This document shows, piece after piece, positions 55,076 to 62,327 of a DNA stretch of 64,000 nt. The stretch is taken from assembly GCF_002025705.1 (NCBI RefSeq), contig NZ_CP018846.1, positions 983,501 to 1,047,500 of the forward strand, read 5' to 3'. The translations under genes and the position numbers were made by a program. Numbering within the stretch: the stretch's first letter is position 1; each line of letters opens with the position of its first letter. The stretch comes from Pseudomonas putida (lineage in GTDB: Bacteria > Pseudomonadota > Gammaproteobacteria > Pseudomonadales > Pseudomonadaceae). The notes beneath the pieces were generated by a model, which did no database searches, was not told where the DNA came from, and saw only the letters and a list, made by a program, of their open reading frames with translations.

Positions 55076-55810
55076 ATGCTGCCGTTCTGGATCGCCTTAC
55101 AGTTTCTCAGCAGCTTGCCGGTGCGTTTGCCGGGGATGCCAGAGCCCCGTGAGATGGGGCGTTCGCTGCTTTGCTATCCGCTGGTGGGGGCGCTTTTCGG
55201 CCTGTTGCTGTGGCTGGCCAGCTACCTGATGCAGGGCGTCGCGGCGCCGTTGCACGCGGCCATGCTGCTGGCACTGTGGGTGCTGCTCAGTGGTGCGCTG
55301 CATCTGGATGGCCTGGCCGACAGTGCCGATGCCTGGCTGGGCGGCTTCGGTGACCGCGAGCGCACGCTGCAGATCATGAAGGATCCGCGCAGCGGGCCGA
55401 TTGCCGTGGTCACTCTGGTGCTGGTGTTGCTGCTGAAGTTCTGTGCCCTGTGGGTGCTGGTGGAGCGGGGCGCAGGTGCCTTGCTGATGCTGGCGCCGGT
55501 GGTGGGGCGGGTGGCGATGCTTGGCTTGTTTCTGGTTACGCCCTATGTACGCAAGGGCGGTTTGGGGCAGGCGCTGGCTGAGCACTTGCCGCGTCGCGCG
55601 GCGGGTTGGGTGTTGATGGGCAGTGTGTCGCTGTGCCTGTTGATGGGAGGGTGGCTGGCGCTATGGTCGGTCTTGGCCTCGCTTGCAGTGTTCTGCTGGC
55701 TGCGGCGGTTGATGTGCCGGCGGTTGGGCGGCACCACTGGGGACACCGCGGGGGCGGTGCTGGAATTGTTGGAGCTGACGGTGGTGTTGGGGCTGGCGTT
55801 GAGCATGTGA
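55076..55810 (+). CDS. cobS: cobalamin synthase (adenosylcobinamide-GDP ribazoletransferase)
   Basis: This integral membrane protein of 244 residues joins GDP-cobinamide to alpha-ribazole in the last assembly step. FWIALQFLSSLPVRLPG and LHLDGLADSADAWLGGFGDRERTLQIMKDPRSGPIAVV (metal/DGLAD signature) are diagnostic. Several hydrophobic helices follow. It ends the ten-gene operon; no clear terminator follows before the MarR gene. Confidence 0.95.
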   Translation: MLPFWIALQFLSSLPVRLPGMPEPREMGRSLLCYPLVGALFGLLLWLASYLMQGVAAPLHAAMLLALWVLLSGALHLDGLADSADAWLGGFGDRERTLQIMKDPRSGPIAVVTLVLVLLLKFCALWVLVERGAGALLMLAPVVGRVAMLGLFLVTPYVRKGGLGQALAEHLPRRAAGWVLMGSVSLCLLMGGWLALWSVLASLAVFCWLRRLMCRRLGGTTGDTAGAVLELLELTVVLGLALSM

Positions 55811-55851
55811 GCTTGAGCGTGCACATTGAAACTTGTTGCAACAACTCTGAC

Positions 55852-55867
55852 ACGGGTATATACACGT
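55852..55867. promoter_or_regulatory. MarR operator 1 (upstream of the marR-like gene)
   Basis: ACGGGTATATACACGT is a palindrome with one mismatch, ending 4 bases before the regulator's ATG. Its core matches the perfect palindrome at 56293-56308, so both are probably bound by the encoded MarR protein. Confidence 0.7.
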
Positions 55868-55871
55868 ATCC

Positions 55872-56276
55872 ATGTTGACCAGTGAATGCATCTGCACCCA
55901 TCTGCGTCGCGCCGCCCGAGGGGTGAGCCGGCACTACGACGAGGCCCTTGCCGGCTTCGGCATCAATGTCGCCCAGTTTTCCCTGTTGCGCCACCTGCAA
56001 CGGCTCGATCGCCCCAGTATCACTACATTGGCCGATGCCATGGGCCTGGAGCGCAGTACGCTGGGCCGTAACCTGCGCGTGCTGGAAGCAGAAGGGCTGG
56101 TAGCCCTGGCCGACGGCGATGACCAGCGCAACCGCATGGTGTTGCTGACCGGGGCGGGCGAGGCGCGCTTGCAGGCGGCTCACCCAGCCTGGGAGCAGGC
56201 GCAGTTGTCGCTGGTCGAGCAGTTGGGCGAAGGGCAGCGTGACGAGTTGGTGCGTTTGCTGGAGCGGCTAGCCTGA
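55872..56276 (+). CDS. MarR-family transcriptional regulator
   Basis: This 134-residue winged-helix regulator has FSLLRHLQRLDRPSITTLADAMGLERSTLGRNLRVLEAEGLVALADGDDQRNRMVLLT, the MarR HTH plus wing with the DxR signature (DDQRNRM). An N-terminal Cys (SECICTHLRRAARG) could be a redox sensor, but this is only a suggestion. Identical operators before it and before the next gene imply autorepression and repression of the transporter. Confidence 0.9.
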   Translation: MLTSECICTHLRRAARGVSRHYDEALAGFGINVAQFSLLRHLQRLDRPSITTLADAMGLERSTLGRNLRVLEAEGLVALADGDDQRNRMVLLTGAGEARLQAAHPAWEQAQLSLVEQLGEGQRDELVRLLERLA

Positions 56277-56292
56277 ATCATTACCACTAGAA

Positions 56293-56308
56293 GCGGGTAT
56301 ATACCCGT
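56293..56308. promoter_or_regulatory. MarR operator 2 (upstream of the MFS transporter)
   Basis: GCGGGTATATACCCGT contains the perfect 14-bp palindrome CGGGTATATACCCG. It lies 32 bases before the transporter start in the 63-bp gap between the two genes. Confidence 0.75.
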
Positions 56309-56339
56309 ACAACCTTGTGATGTGCTGGAGATAACGACA

Positions 56340-57542
56340 ATGACTTCGGTGTGGCGAACCAGCGGGTGGGTACTTGCGGGGGCGGCGTTGATCCTGGCGC
56401 TGTCGCTGGGTGTGCGTCACGGTTTTGGCCTGTTCCTGGCGCCGATGAGCGCTGATTTTGGCTGGGGCCGTGAAGTGTTCGCCTTTGCCATCGCCCTGCA
56501 AAACCTTATCTGGGGGCTGGCGCAGCCGTTTGCCGGTGCGTTGGCCGACCGCCTTGGCGCGGCGCGGGTGGTGATTATCGGCGGCATACTCTATGCCGCT
56601 GGCCTGCTGCTGATGAGTACCGCCGATTCGGCCTGGTCGCTGTCGCTCAGCGCCGGCCTGTTGATTGGTATCGGTCTTTCTGGCACTTCATTCTCGGTCA
56701 TCCTCGGTGTGGTCGGCCGCGCGGTCCCGGCGGAAAAGCGCAGCATGGCCATGGGTATCGCCAGCGCTGCCGGCTCCTTCGGCCAGTTCGCCATGCTCCC
56801 CGGAACCCTCGGCCTGATCGAATGGCTGGGCTGGTCGTCGGCACTGTTGGTGCTTGGCTTGCTGGTGGCACTGATCGTGCCCTTTGTCGGCCTGCTGCGT
56901 GACCGGCCGCTGCCCAGTCATGGTGCGGAGCAGACGTTGGGCCAGGCCCTGCGCGAGGCGTGCTCGCACTCCGGCTTCTGGTTGCTGGCCCTGGGTTTCT
57001 TTGTTTGTGGCTTCCAGGTGGTCTTCATTGGCGTGCATCTGCCTGCTTACCTGGTCGACCAGCATCTGCCAGCGACTACCGGCACCACGGTGCTGGCGCT
57101 GGTAGGGTTGTTCAACATCGTCGGTACCTATACCGCAGGCTGGCTGGGTGGGCGCATGTCCAAGCCCCGCTTGCTGACCGCGCTGTACCTGCTGCGTGCG
57201 GTGGTGATCGCGCTGTTCCTGTGGGCGCCGGTAACGCAGGTCAGTGCCTACTTGTTCGGCATTGCCATGGGCCTGTTGTGGCTTTCGACCGTGCCTTTGA
57301 CCAACGGCACGGTTGCCACGGTATTTGGCGTGCGCAACCTGTCGATGCTCGGTGGCATCGTCTTCCTGTTCCACCAGCTTGGCGCATTCCTTGGTGGCTG
57401 GTTGGGGGGAGTGGTGTACGACCATACCGGCAACTATGACCTGGTCTGGCAGATTTCGATTCTGCTCAGCTTGCTGGCTGCTGCGCTCAACTGGCCGGTA
57501 CGTGAACGCCCGGTCGCCCGTTTGCAGGCGCAAGCGGCATGA
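56340..57542 (+). CDS. MFS transporter
   Basis: This 400-residue protein has twelve hydrophobic segments in two halves of six. The loop-2 motif PFAGALADRLGAARVVIIGG is typical of the major facilitator family. It starts SVWRTSGWVLAGAALILALSLGVRHGFGLFLAPM, resembling the oxalate/formate antiporter-like (OFA/MCT) branch of MFS proteins; substrate unknown. GGAG lies nine bases before the ATG. Likely controlled by the adjacent MarR protein. Its stop overlaps the start of a 40-residue ORF. Confidence 0.88.
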   Translation: MTSVWRTSGWVLAGAALILALSLGVRHGFGLFLAPMSADFGWGREVFAFAIALQNLIWGLAQPFAGALADRLGAARVVIIGGILYAAGLLLMSTADSAWSLSLSAGLLIGIGLSGTSFSVILGVVGRAVPAEKRSMAMGIASAAGSFGQFAMLPGTLGLIEWLGWSSALLVLGLLVALIVPFVGLLRDRPLPSHGAEQTLGQALREACSHSGFWLLALGFFVCGFQVVFIGVHLPAYLVDQHLPATTGTTVLALVGLFNIVGTYTAGWLGGRMSKPRLLTALYLLRAVVIALFLWAPVTQVSAYLFGIAMGLLWLSTVPLTNGTVATVFGVRNLSMLGGIVFLFHQLGAFLGGWLGGVVYDHTGNYDLVWQISILLSLLAAALNWPVRERPVARLQAQAA

Positions 57543-57661
57543 ACCGCTACCTGGCCCGTGGGCTGCTGCTTGCGACCTTGGCGTTGCTGCTGGCGCTGGT
57601 GTGGTGGGGCTGGCAGCGAGGCGGGTTGGCGTTGATGCAGCTGGGCATGAGCGTTTGTTAA
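57539..57661 (+). CDS. 40-residue single-pass membrane micropeptide
   Basis: The ATG overlaps the MFS stop (ATGA), and the frame runs [20 protein letters not shown] to [20 protein letters not shown] positively charged N-terminus, one hydrophobic helix (~8-24) and a Trp-rich membrane interface give a plausible small membrane protein. Translational coupling to the transporter suggests an accessory subunit. The codon usage is GC-rich like its neighbours. Existence is supported by the overlap and composition only. Confidence 0.55.
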   Translation: MNRYLARGLLLATLALLLALVWWGWQRGGLALMQLGMSVC

Positions 57662-57707
57662 GCGCTACCCTGCAAGTTCAAGGATTATCTTGCAGGAGAA
57701 ACGAACG

Positions 57708-58259
57708 ATGCGTGCTCATTGGTTGACGATGCCGTTGCTCGCTCTGCTGGCCGCAAGCTCCAGCTGGGCCGCTGATTGTCCGGCGCTGTTGCAGGGCAGC
57801 TTGCCTGAGTTGCGAGGCAAGGAGCAGGTCGACCTGTGTCAGCGCTTCGCCGGCAAGCCGCTGGTGGTGGTCAACACGGCCAGCTATTGCGGTTTCGCGC
57901 CGCAGTTCGAGGGGCTGGAGGCGACCTACAAGGAATACCACGAGCAGGGCCTGGAAATGCTCGGTGTGCCGTCCAACGACTTCAAGCAGGAAGACGCCGA
58001 CAGCGAGAAGACTGCCAAGGTCTGCTACGCCAACTACGGTGTGACCTTCACCATGACCAAGACCCAGGCGGTGCGCGGCAAGGATGCGATACCGCTGTTT
58101 GCCGAGTTGGCGCACCAGAGCAGCGCGCCAAAGTGGAACTTCTACAAGTATGTGGTGGATCGCAAGGGCAAGGTGATTGGTAACTTCTCGAGCCTGACCA
58201 AGCCTGACGATCCAGCGTTCAGGGCCGTGATCGAGAAGGCGATAGCGTCGCATCCGTGA
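57708..58259 (+). CDS. exported glutathione peroxidase-like protein
   Basis: This 183-residue protein has signal peptide [21 protein letters not shown], so it should be periplasmic. The peroxidatic Cys is in [19 protein letters not shown] and the Trp in [17 protein letters not shown]. Where classical enzymes have the catalytic Gln (CNQF), this protein reads [14 protein letters not shown], with Asp in that position. It probably reduces peroxides with thioredoxin-type donors. CAGGAG precedes the open frame and the ATG at 57708 fits the signal peptide. Confidence 0.88.
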   Translation: MRAHWLTMPLLALLAASSSWAADCPALLQGSLPELRGKEQVDLCQRFAGKPLVVVNTASYCGFAPQFEGLEATYKEYHEQGLEMLGVPSNDFKQEDADSEKTAKVCYANYGVTFTMTKTQAVRGKDAIPLFAELAHQSSAPKWNFYKYVVDRKGKVIGNFSSLTKPDDPAFRAVIEKAIASHP

Positions 58260-58267
58260 GTGCCTGT

Positions 58268-58564
58268 CTTGAGTGCTTCAGCGCTTGTGAGATCGAGCGC
58301 CGCCCGCGCGGCGCATCGCGGATAAATCCGCTCCTACATCTGTTTCGGGCCAGTCACTCCTGTTAAGCCAACAGGGACCGCCTTGTTGGTATGGTGATGC
58401 ATCTCTGCGGGCATTGATGCAGCCCCATCCGTCTCGCGTCATGCACCAAGGCGGACAGCGGTAACCTCGCAGGAGTAATTGGCCCGAAACAAATGTAGGA
58501 GTGGATTTATCCGCGATGCGCCGCGCGGGCGGCGCTCGATCTCAACGGCGCTGAAATACTCAAG
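58268..58564. repeat. ~297-bp REP-bounded palindrome
   Basis: Outer arms CTTGAGTGCTTCAGCGC and GCGCTGAAATACTCAAG flank inward-facing REP arms of the GATCGAGCGCC/GCGGATAAATCCGCTCC type. The inner sequence is also largely symmetric: TGTTTCGGGCCA with TGGCCCGAAACA, ACTCCTG with CAGGAGT, and CCGCCTTG with CAAGGCGG. It fills the 58260-58591 gap and is the second member of the family seen at 23184-23413. Confidence 0.85.
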
Positions 58565-58591
58565 GCTGGCACTTGCCGCCCCCACGCAACC

Positions 58592-58852
58592 TCAGTGCGT
58601 ATGCACCGTGATAGCCACCAGCTTTAGCACCACCGGCCTCACCATCAGTACGCACACGAACGCCACTGGCATCGCAAGCTGGTAAGCCTTCAGCACATTG
58701 CCCAGATACTCCGGGTTCACTCCGGCATTTGCGGCTGTGATCACGAAGCACATCAGCAGCGCCATGATCGATGACATATAGAACGCGAACACATACGGCG
58801 TAGCGCTTGGGCGTAGTTTGCGCCGGCTGCGCGTGTTGGAAAGATTGCTCAT
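58592..58852 (-). CDS. DUF2798 membrane protein
   Basis: This 86-residue protein has two hydrophobic segments: FAFYMSSIMALLMCFVITAANAG and YQLAMPVAFVCVLMVRPVVLKLVAITVH, with the SxMAxLMCFVITxxNxG pattern of DUF2798. The ATG at 58852 begins MSNLSNTRSRRKL after GGAGCTCAC. Its role is unknown. It is divergent from a LysR regulator, which may control it. Confidence 0.85.
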   Translation of the reverse strand: MSNLSNTRSRRKLRPSATPYVFAFYMSSIMALLMCFVITAANAGVNPEYLGNVLKAYQLAMPVAFVCVLMVRPVVLKLVAITVHTH

Positions 58853-58928
58853 GTGAGCTCCTGAATGTTGGCTGAGGGCGCAGGTTAGCAATGCCTCCGG
58901 CAGCGGTTGTAGACCAGCTCGATTGAGT

Positions 58929-58954
58929 TCTTTATAAAGAGATTCTTACGAATC
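58929..58954. promoter_or_regulatory. two adjacent palindromes at the DUF2798/LysR divergent promoter
   Basis: TCTTTATAAAGA (58929-58940) is a perfect 12-bp palindrome and is followed directly by GATTC-TTAC-GAATC (58941-58954), a 5-bp-arm inverted repeat of LysR type. Both lie 13-38 bases before the LysR start. Confidence 0.55.
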
Positions 58955-58966
58955 AAAGAACTTGCC

Positions 58967-59896
58967 ATGGATCTGCTCAACGCCATCCGCAGTTTCATCA
59001 AGGTGGTCGAAGCCGGCAGTATCGCCGCCGGCGCCCGCAACCTTGGCCTCAGCCCGGCAGCGGTCAGCCAGAACCTGGCGCGCCTGGAAGGGCACTTGCA
59101 GGTGCGCCTGCTCAGCCGTACCACGCGCAGCATGGCGCTGACACCTGCCGGAAGCCAGTACTACGAGCGGGTCAGGCACATCGAGCGCGACCTGGCTCTT
59201 GCCGAACAAGCAGTCACCACCCCCGATAGCGAGCCGCAGGGTCGGTTGTGTATCGCCTCGACCTCGGCATTCGGTCGTCACGTCCTGGCACCGTTGATCC
59301 CGGCGTTCAGCGCCCGCTATCCATTGCTTTCGATAGAGTTGGTAACGACTGATCGCAAGGTCAATCACACCCGCGAAGACGTGGACGTCAGCCTGCGCAT
59401 CACCCCGCAACTGGACGACCAGTTGCTGGCGCGGCATATTGCTCGGATCCCGTTCATCTGCTGCGCGTCACCGGGTTACCTCGCCAGCGCAGGGTTGCCG
59501 ACCACCCCCGAGACGTTGCGTGATCACTGCTGCCTGGTATTCCGTTATCCGGTGGATGGCCGTTTCCTGCGTTGGGGCTTCGTGCGTGACGGCATGCGCT
59601 TCGAGGCGGAATTTGGCCGCGTATTGATCAGTGACGATATCGATGCCCTGACCCAGATGGCCCTCAACAATGGCGGCATCACCCGTTTGGCCGAGTTCAT
59701 CGTCAGGCCGCATCTGGCCTCGGGGGCGTTGGTGCCGTTGTTCGAATACAGCGACAGCGGCCAGGCATATGCCCAGACCGAGCCGATGGACATCTATCTG
59801 TGCGTGGCTGATCGCTTTGCCCTGACGCCAAAGGTTCGCGCCTTCATGGGCTTCCTGCGCGACGCGCTGGGCGACAGCTGGCAGGTCCAGGCATGA
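58967..59896 (+). CDS. LysR-family transcriptional regulator
   Basis: This 309-residue regulator begins MDLLNAIRSFIKVVEAGSIAAGARNLGLSPAAVSQNLARLEGHL, a clear LysR HTH, followed by LLSRTTRSMALTPAG. The effector domain (RLCIASTSAFGRHVLAPLIPAFSARYPLLSIELVTTDR) belongs to the CrgA/AaeR-like subgroup. Effector and targets are unknown; the divergent DUF2798 gene is the natural candidate. It ends in a bidirectional terminator shared with the FadL-type gene. Confidence 0.9.
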   Translation: MDLLNAIRSFIKVVEAGSIAAGARNLGLSPAAVSQNLARLEGHLQVRLLSRTTRSMALTPAGSQYYERVRHIERDLALAEQAVTTPDSEPQGRLCIASTSAFGRHVLAPLIPAFSARYPLLSIELVTTDRKVNHTREDVDVSLRITPQLDDQLLARHIARIPFICCASPGYLASAGLPTTPETLRDHCCLVFRYPVDGRFLRWGFVRDGMRFEAEFGRVLISDDIDALTQMALNNGGITRLAEFIVRPHLASGALVPLFEYSDSGQAYAQTEPMDIYLCVADRFALTPKVRAFMGFLRDALGDSWQVQA

Positions 59897-59922
59897 AAAA
59901 ACCGCCACGAGGGCGGTTTCTT
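59893..59922. terminator. bidirectional rho-independent terminator
   Basis: AAAAAACCGCC, loop ACGAG, GGCGGTTTCTT gives a stem with A-run and T-run on opposite sides, suiting both convergent genes (LysR and the FadL-type porin). Confidence 0.85.
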
Positions 59923-59938
59923 GTGGAGCAGGTACGAA

Positions 59939-61225
59939 TCAGAAACGGTAGGTGAGGGAAGCACCGATACCGTGAGCGCTGTTCTCGTACTTGGCCTGGT
60001 AGCTGCCTTTGAGCAGGGCTTCGTTAGCGGAGCTTGGCTGGTTGTTGACCTTGGTGTCTTCCTCCCACAGATAGGAGTAGGCGACATCGATGGTCATGTC
60101 GTCGTTCGGGCTCCAACCGGCACCGAAACTGACCGCCTTGCGATCGCCGGTAGGGATGCGTGGCGAGCGGTCGTGGTTGTTGGTCGGCGACTGGTCGACG
60201 GAGAAGCCTGCACGCAGGGTCCACTCCTTGTTCACCTTGTAGGAAGCGCCAATGGCATGTGCCCAAGTGTCATGCCAGTTCTGCTCTTCGGTGATGGTCT
60301 CCAACGCATACCCTGCTGGTGCATCGTTCTTGACGGTGATGTTTTCCAGGCGGCTCCAGCGGGTCCAGGTGCTACCGGCATACAACGTCCAGTTGTCATC
60401 CAGTTCATGAGTGATCGAGAAGTCCACCGACTCTGGCGTCTTGATTTTCAGAGTGGCGTCAAACTTACCGCTCAGGCCGAGCCGCGGAACTGGATAGGAA
60501 ACACGGGTATCACCTTCGAGTTTGTAGTCGACCATCGAGTGATAGGTCAGGCCCACTCGGGTGCGATCTGTCGCTTGCACGAGGACGCCGATGTTGTAAC
60601 CGACAGCGGTATCGTCGCCCTTGATCTTCACTTCGCCATCGGGACCACCGCCCAGGAAGGCAGGAAGGGCACGGCTGCTCAGGTTCGAGCCCAGTTCACC
60701 CTTGATATGGTTGATGGTTGGGCCAAAGCCGATCGACACCTTGTCGTTGAAGGCATAGCTGACGGTAGGCTGGAAGGTGATGACCTCGACCTTGCTCTTC
60801 TTGCCCCAGTAGCGTGCCGCATCACCGTTGCCGTAGTCGGTGACAAGGCCGAATGGTACGTACACACCGAAACCTACGCTCCAGTGGTCATCGATCGGTT
60901 TGACGTAATAGCCCATCGGTACGCCGACAGTCGGAACCATATCGCCGTCGGTTTCCCCCCCGAAGCTGCTACCGGGTCCCGAAATGTCAGTTTTGGCGAT
61001 GACAGCTGCGCCACCCACGGTGACTTGTTCGCGCTTGAGGCGCGACATGCCGGCAGGGTTGCCATACACGGTGCTGGCATCGTCGGCAGATGAAGAACGA
61101 CCAGCAAAACCGGTACCCATGCCGCTGATACTTTGTTCATTGAGGGCGAAGCCCGAAGCGAACAATTGGCTGGATGCCAGAGCAACGGCTACGCCGAGGG
61201 AGGTTTTGAGCATTGCTTTTTTCAT
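59939..61225 (-). CDS. outer membrane FadL/OmpP1/TodX family transporter
   Basis: This 428-residue beta-barrel imports hydrophobic compounds, probably long-chain fatty acids. Signal peptide MKKAMLKTSLGVAVALASSQLFA is followed by SGFALNEQSISGMGTGFAGRSS, where mature FadL begins with an N-terminal hatch and the family GxGxAxAG-like motif. The chain ends SLTYRF, with the C-terminal Phe required for barrel assembly. AAGGAG precedes the ATG. Substrate specificity is not decidable from sequence alone. Confidence 0.92.
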   Translation of the reverse strand: MKKAMLKTSLGVAVALASSQLFASGFALNEQSISGMGTGFAGRSSSADDASTVYGNPAGMSRLKREQVTVGGAAVIAKTDISGPGSSFGGETDGDMVPTVGVPMGYYVKPIDDHWSVGFGVYVPFGLVTDYGNGDAARYWGKKSKVEVITFQPTVSYAFNDKVSIGFGPTINHIKGELGSNLSSRALPAFLGGGPDGEVKIKGDDTAVGYNIGVLVQATDRTRVGLTYHSMVDYKLEGDTRVSYPVPRLGLSGKFDATLKIKTPESVDFSITHELDDNWTLYAGSTWTRWSRLENITVKNDAPAGYALETITEEQNWHDTWAHAIGASYKVNKEWTLRAGFSVDQSPTNNHDRSPRIPTGDRKAVSFGAGWSPNDDMTIDVAYSYLWEEDTKVNNQPSSANEALLKGSYQAKYENSAHGIGASLTYRF

Positions 61226-61371
61226 TATTAGAAACTCCTTGTGATCTCCGGGGCGAAAAGCTACCAACAAATCACGCGCCGCGCTATAGCCTGAATCACA
61301 GGAGATAGAGCGCTTTTGTAGGACAATCCGACCAAAATTCCCTTTTTTCCGATAGTGGTGTAGGACGCTTC

Positions 61372-61854
61372 TTAAGATGCCTGTGGCAATTTCTGAGCAA
61401 TGCACAATTGCCAGGCCTGAGTGAAGTCGCGCAGGCGACCTTGAGGGTGGAAAATCTGCCGCCAGATACGCGCCAGGCCGAGCAGGTCATCGGCTGCAGG
61501 CAGCAGCGTGGACTGCTCTTCGATGAGCATCCAGGCGATGGCGGTGGAGTAACGCAGGTTTACCGTGAGCTCCAGGTGGGGCCCGCCAAGGAAGGCGTGC
61601 TGGCTGGCCAGGCCACGTACCAGGCTGGCCAGCTCTGGATCACGGGCAAGAAAGTCGTCCCAGACGGCCTGGTGACGGCTTTCGCCTATGCGGTAGAGGC
61701 CATGGCCTCGGCGGTCGTGCAAGGCTGAACCGAGTGCCGACTGGCTGGCCGCGATACCGAGCAGGAGAGCCTCGGCGCTGGCGCAATGACGATTCAGATA
61801 GACCAGGGTTGGTCGGATCACATACTGACACAATTCATTCGCCGCGATACCCAT
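61372..61854 (-). CDS. hypothetical protein with phage lysin-like features
   Basis: This 160-residue protein has no signal peptide. The pattern ELCQYVIRPTLVYLNRHCASAEALLLGIAASQSALGSALHD...GLYRIGESRHQAVWDDFLARDPELASLVRGL resembles proteins of transposable phages that read IAxxEShL...GLxQIExxTHxxIWDxYL, which I associate with lysozyme-like folds. Here the expected Glu is replaced by Gln (AASQS), so an active muramidase is unlikely. It may be a domesticated phage structural or lytic gene. A GAGGG sequence lies five bases before the ATG. Confidence 0.6.
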   Translation of the reverse strand: MGIAANELCQYVIRPTLVYLNRHCASAEALLLGIAASQSALGSALHDRRGHGLYRIGESRHQAVWDDFLARDPELASLVRGLASQHAFLGGPHLELTVNLRYSTAIAWMLIEEQSTLLPAADDLLGLARIWRQIFHPQGRLRDFTQAWQLCIAQKLPQAS

Positions 61855-62102
61855 GATGCCCTCGAGCAGTAAGGGACCGACGGGCGCTGGAGCTTGGCAG
61901 CTGGTAATTTGTCAGGCCCGCCGGAAGCGGAAAGGACCGCTCGAGTTGAAGTGTAGTGTGATAATCGTGGTGTAAAGGGCTGTTTTTAAATCGATTGCTG
62001 CCTGCTTCCTAGTGCTATATGCCCTACGGCAATTAGGCCAAGAACGATCAGGCAGTAGTCGGCAGATGCTATTCAGGCCCTGAATGCCCCGATATTCGCC
62101 GC

Positions 62103-62327
62103 TCACGCGGTAAGCGATTGACGTGTGCGGGCGATTACGGCCTGCAGCGGTTCCGAGCGGCTGTACTGTTCTGGGTACAGGCGTTCGGTGTGGCAGGCGA
62201 TGCCGTGCTCGTCCACCAGAGTGAAGCTGAAGTTGCCCTTGCGTGGGGCAGTGATCAGGCACTTCAACGGCGAGAAGGCCTGGGAAAGGGTGCCAATGGC
62301 AGCCTGAATTTGATGATGAGTTTGCAT
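62103..62327 (-). CDS. small hypothetical protein (DUF3509-like, 74 aa)
   Basis: The ORF starts MQTHHQIQAAIGTLSQAFSP and continues FSFTLVDEHGIACHTERLYPEQYSRSEPLQAVIARTRQSL. The arrangement of a short helix, a beta-hairpin with FTLVDEHG and a final helix resembles DUF3509 proteins, which are common and specific to pseudomonads. This assignment is by eye. AGGA lies 12 bases upstream of the ATG. Function unknown. Confidence 0.6.
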   Translation of the reverse strand: MQTHHQIQAAIGTLSQAFSPLKCLITAPRKGNFSFTLVDEHGIACHTERLYPEQYSRSEPLQAVIARTRQSLTA

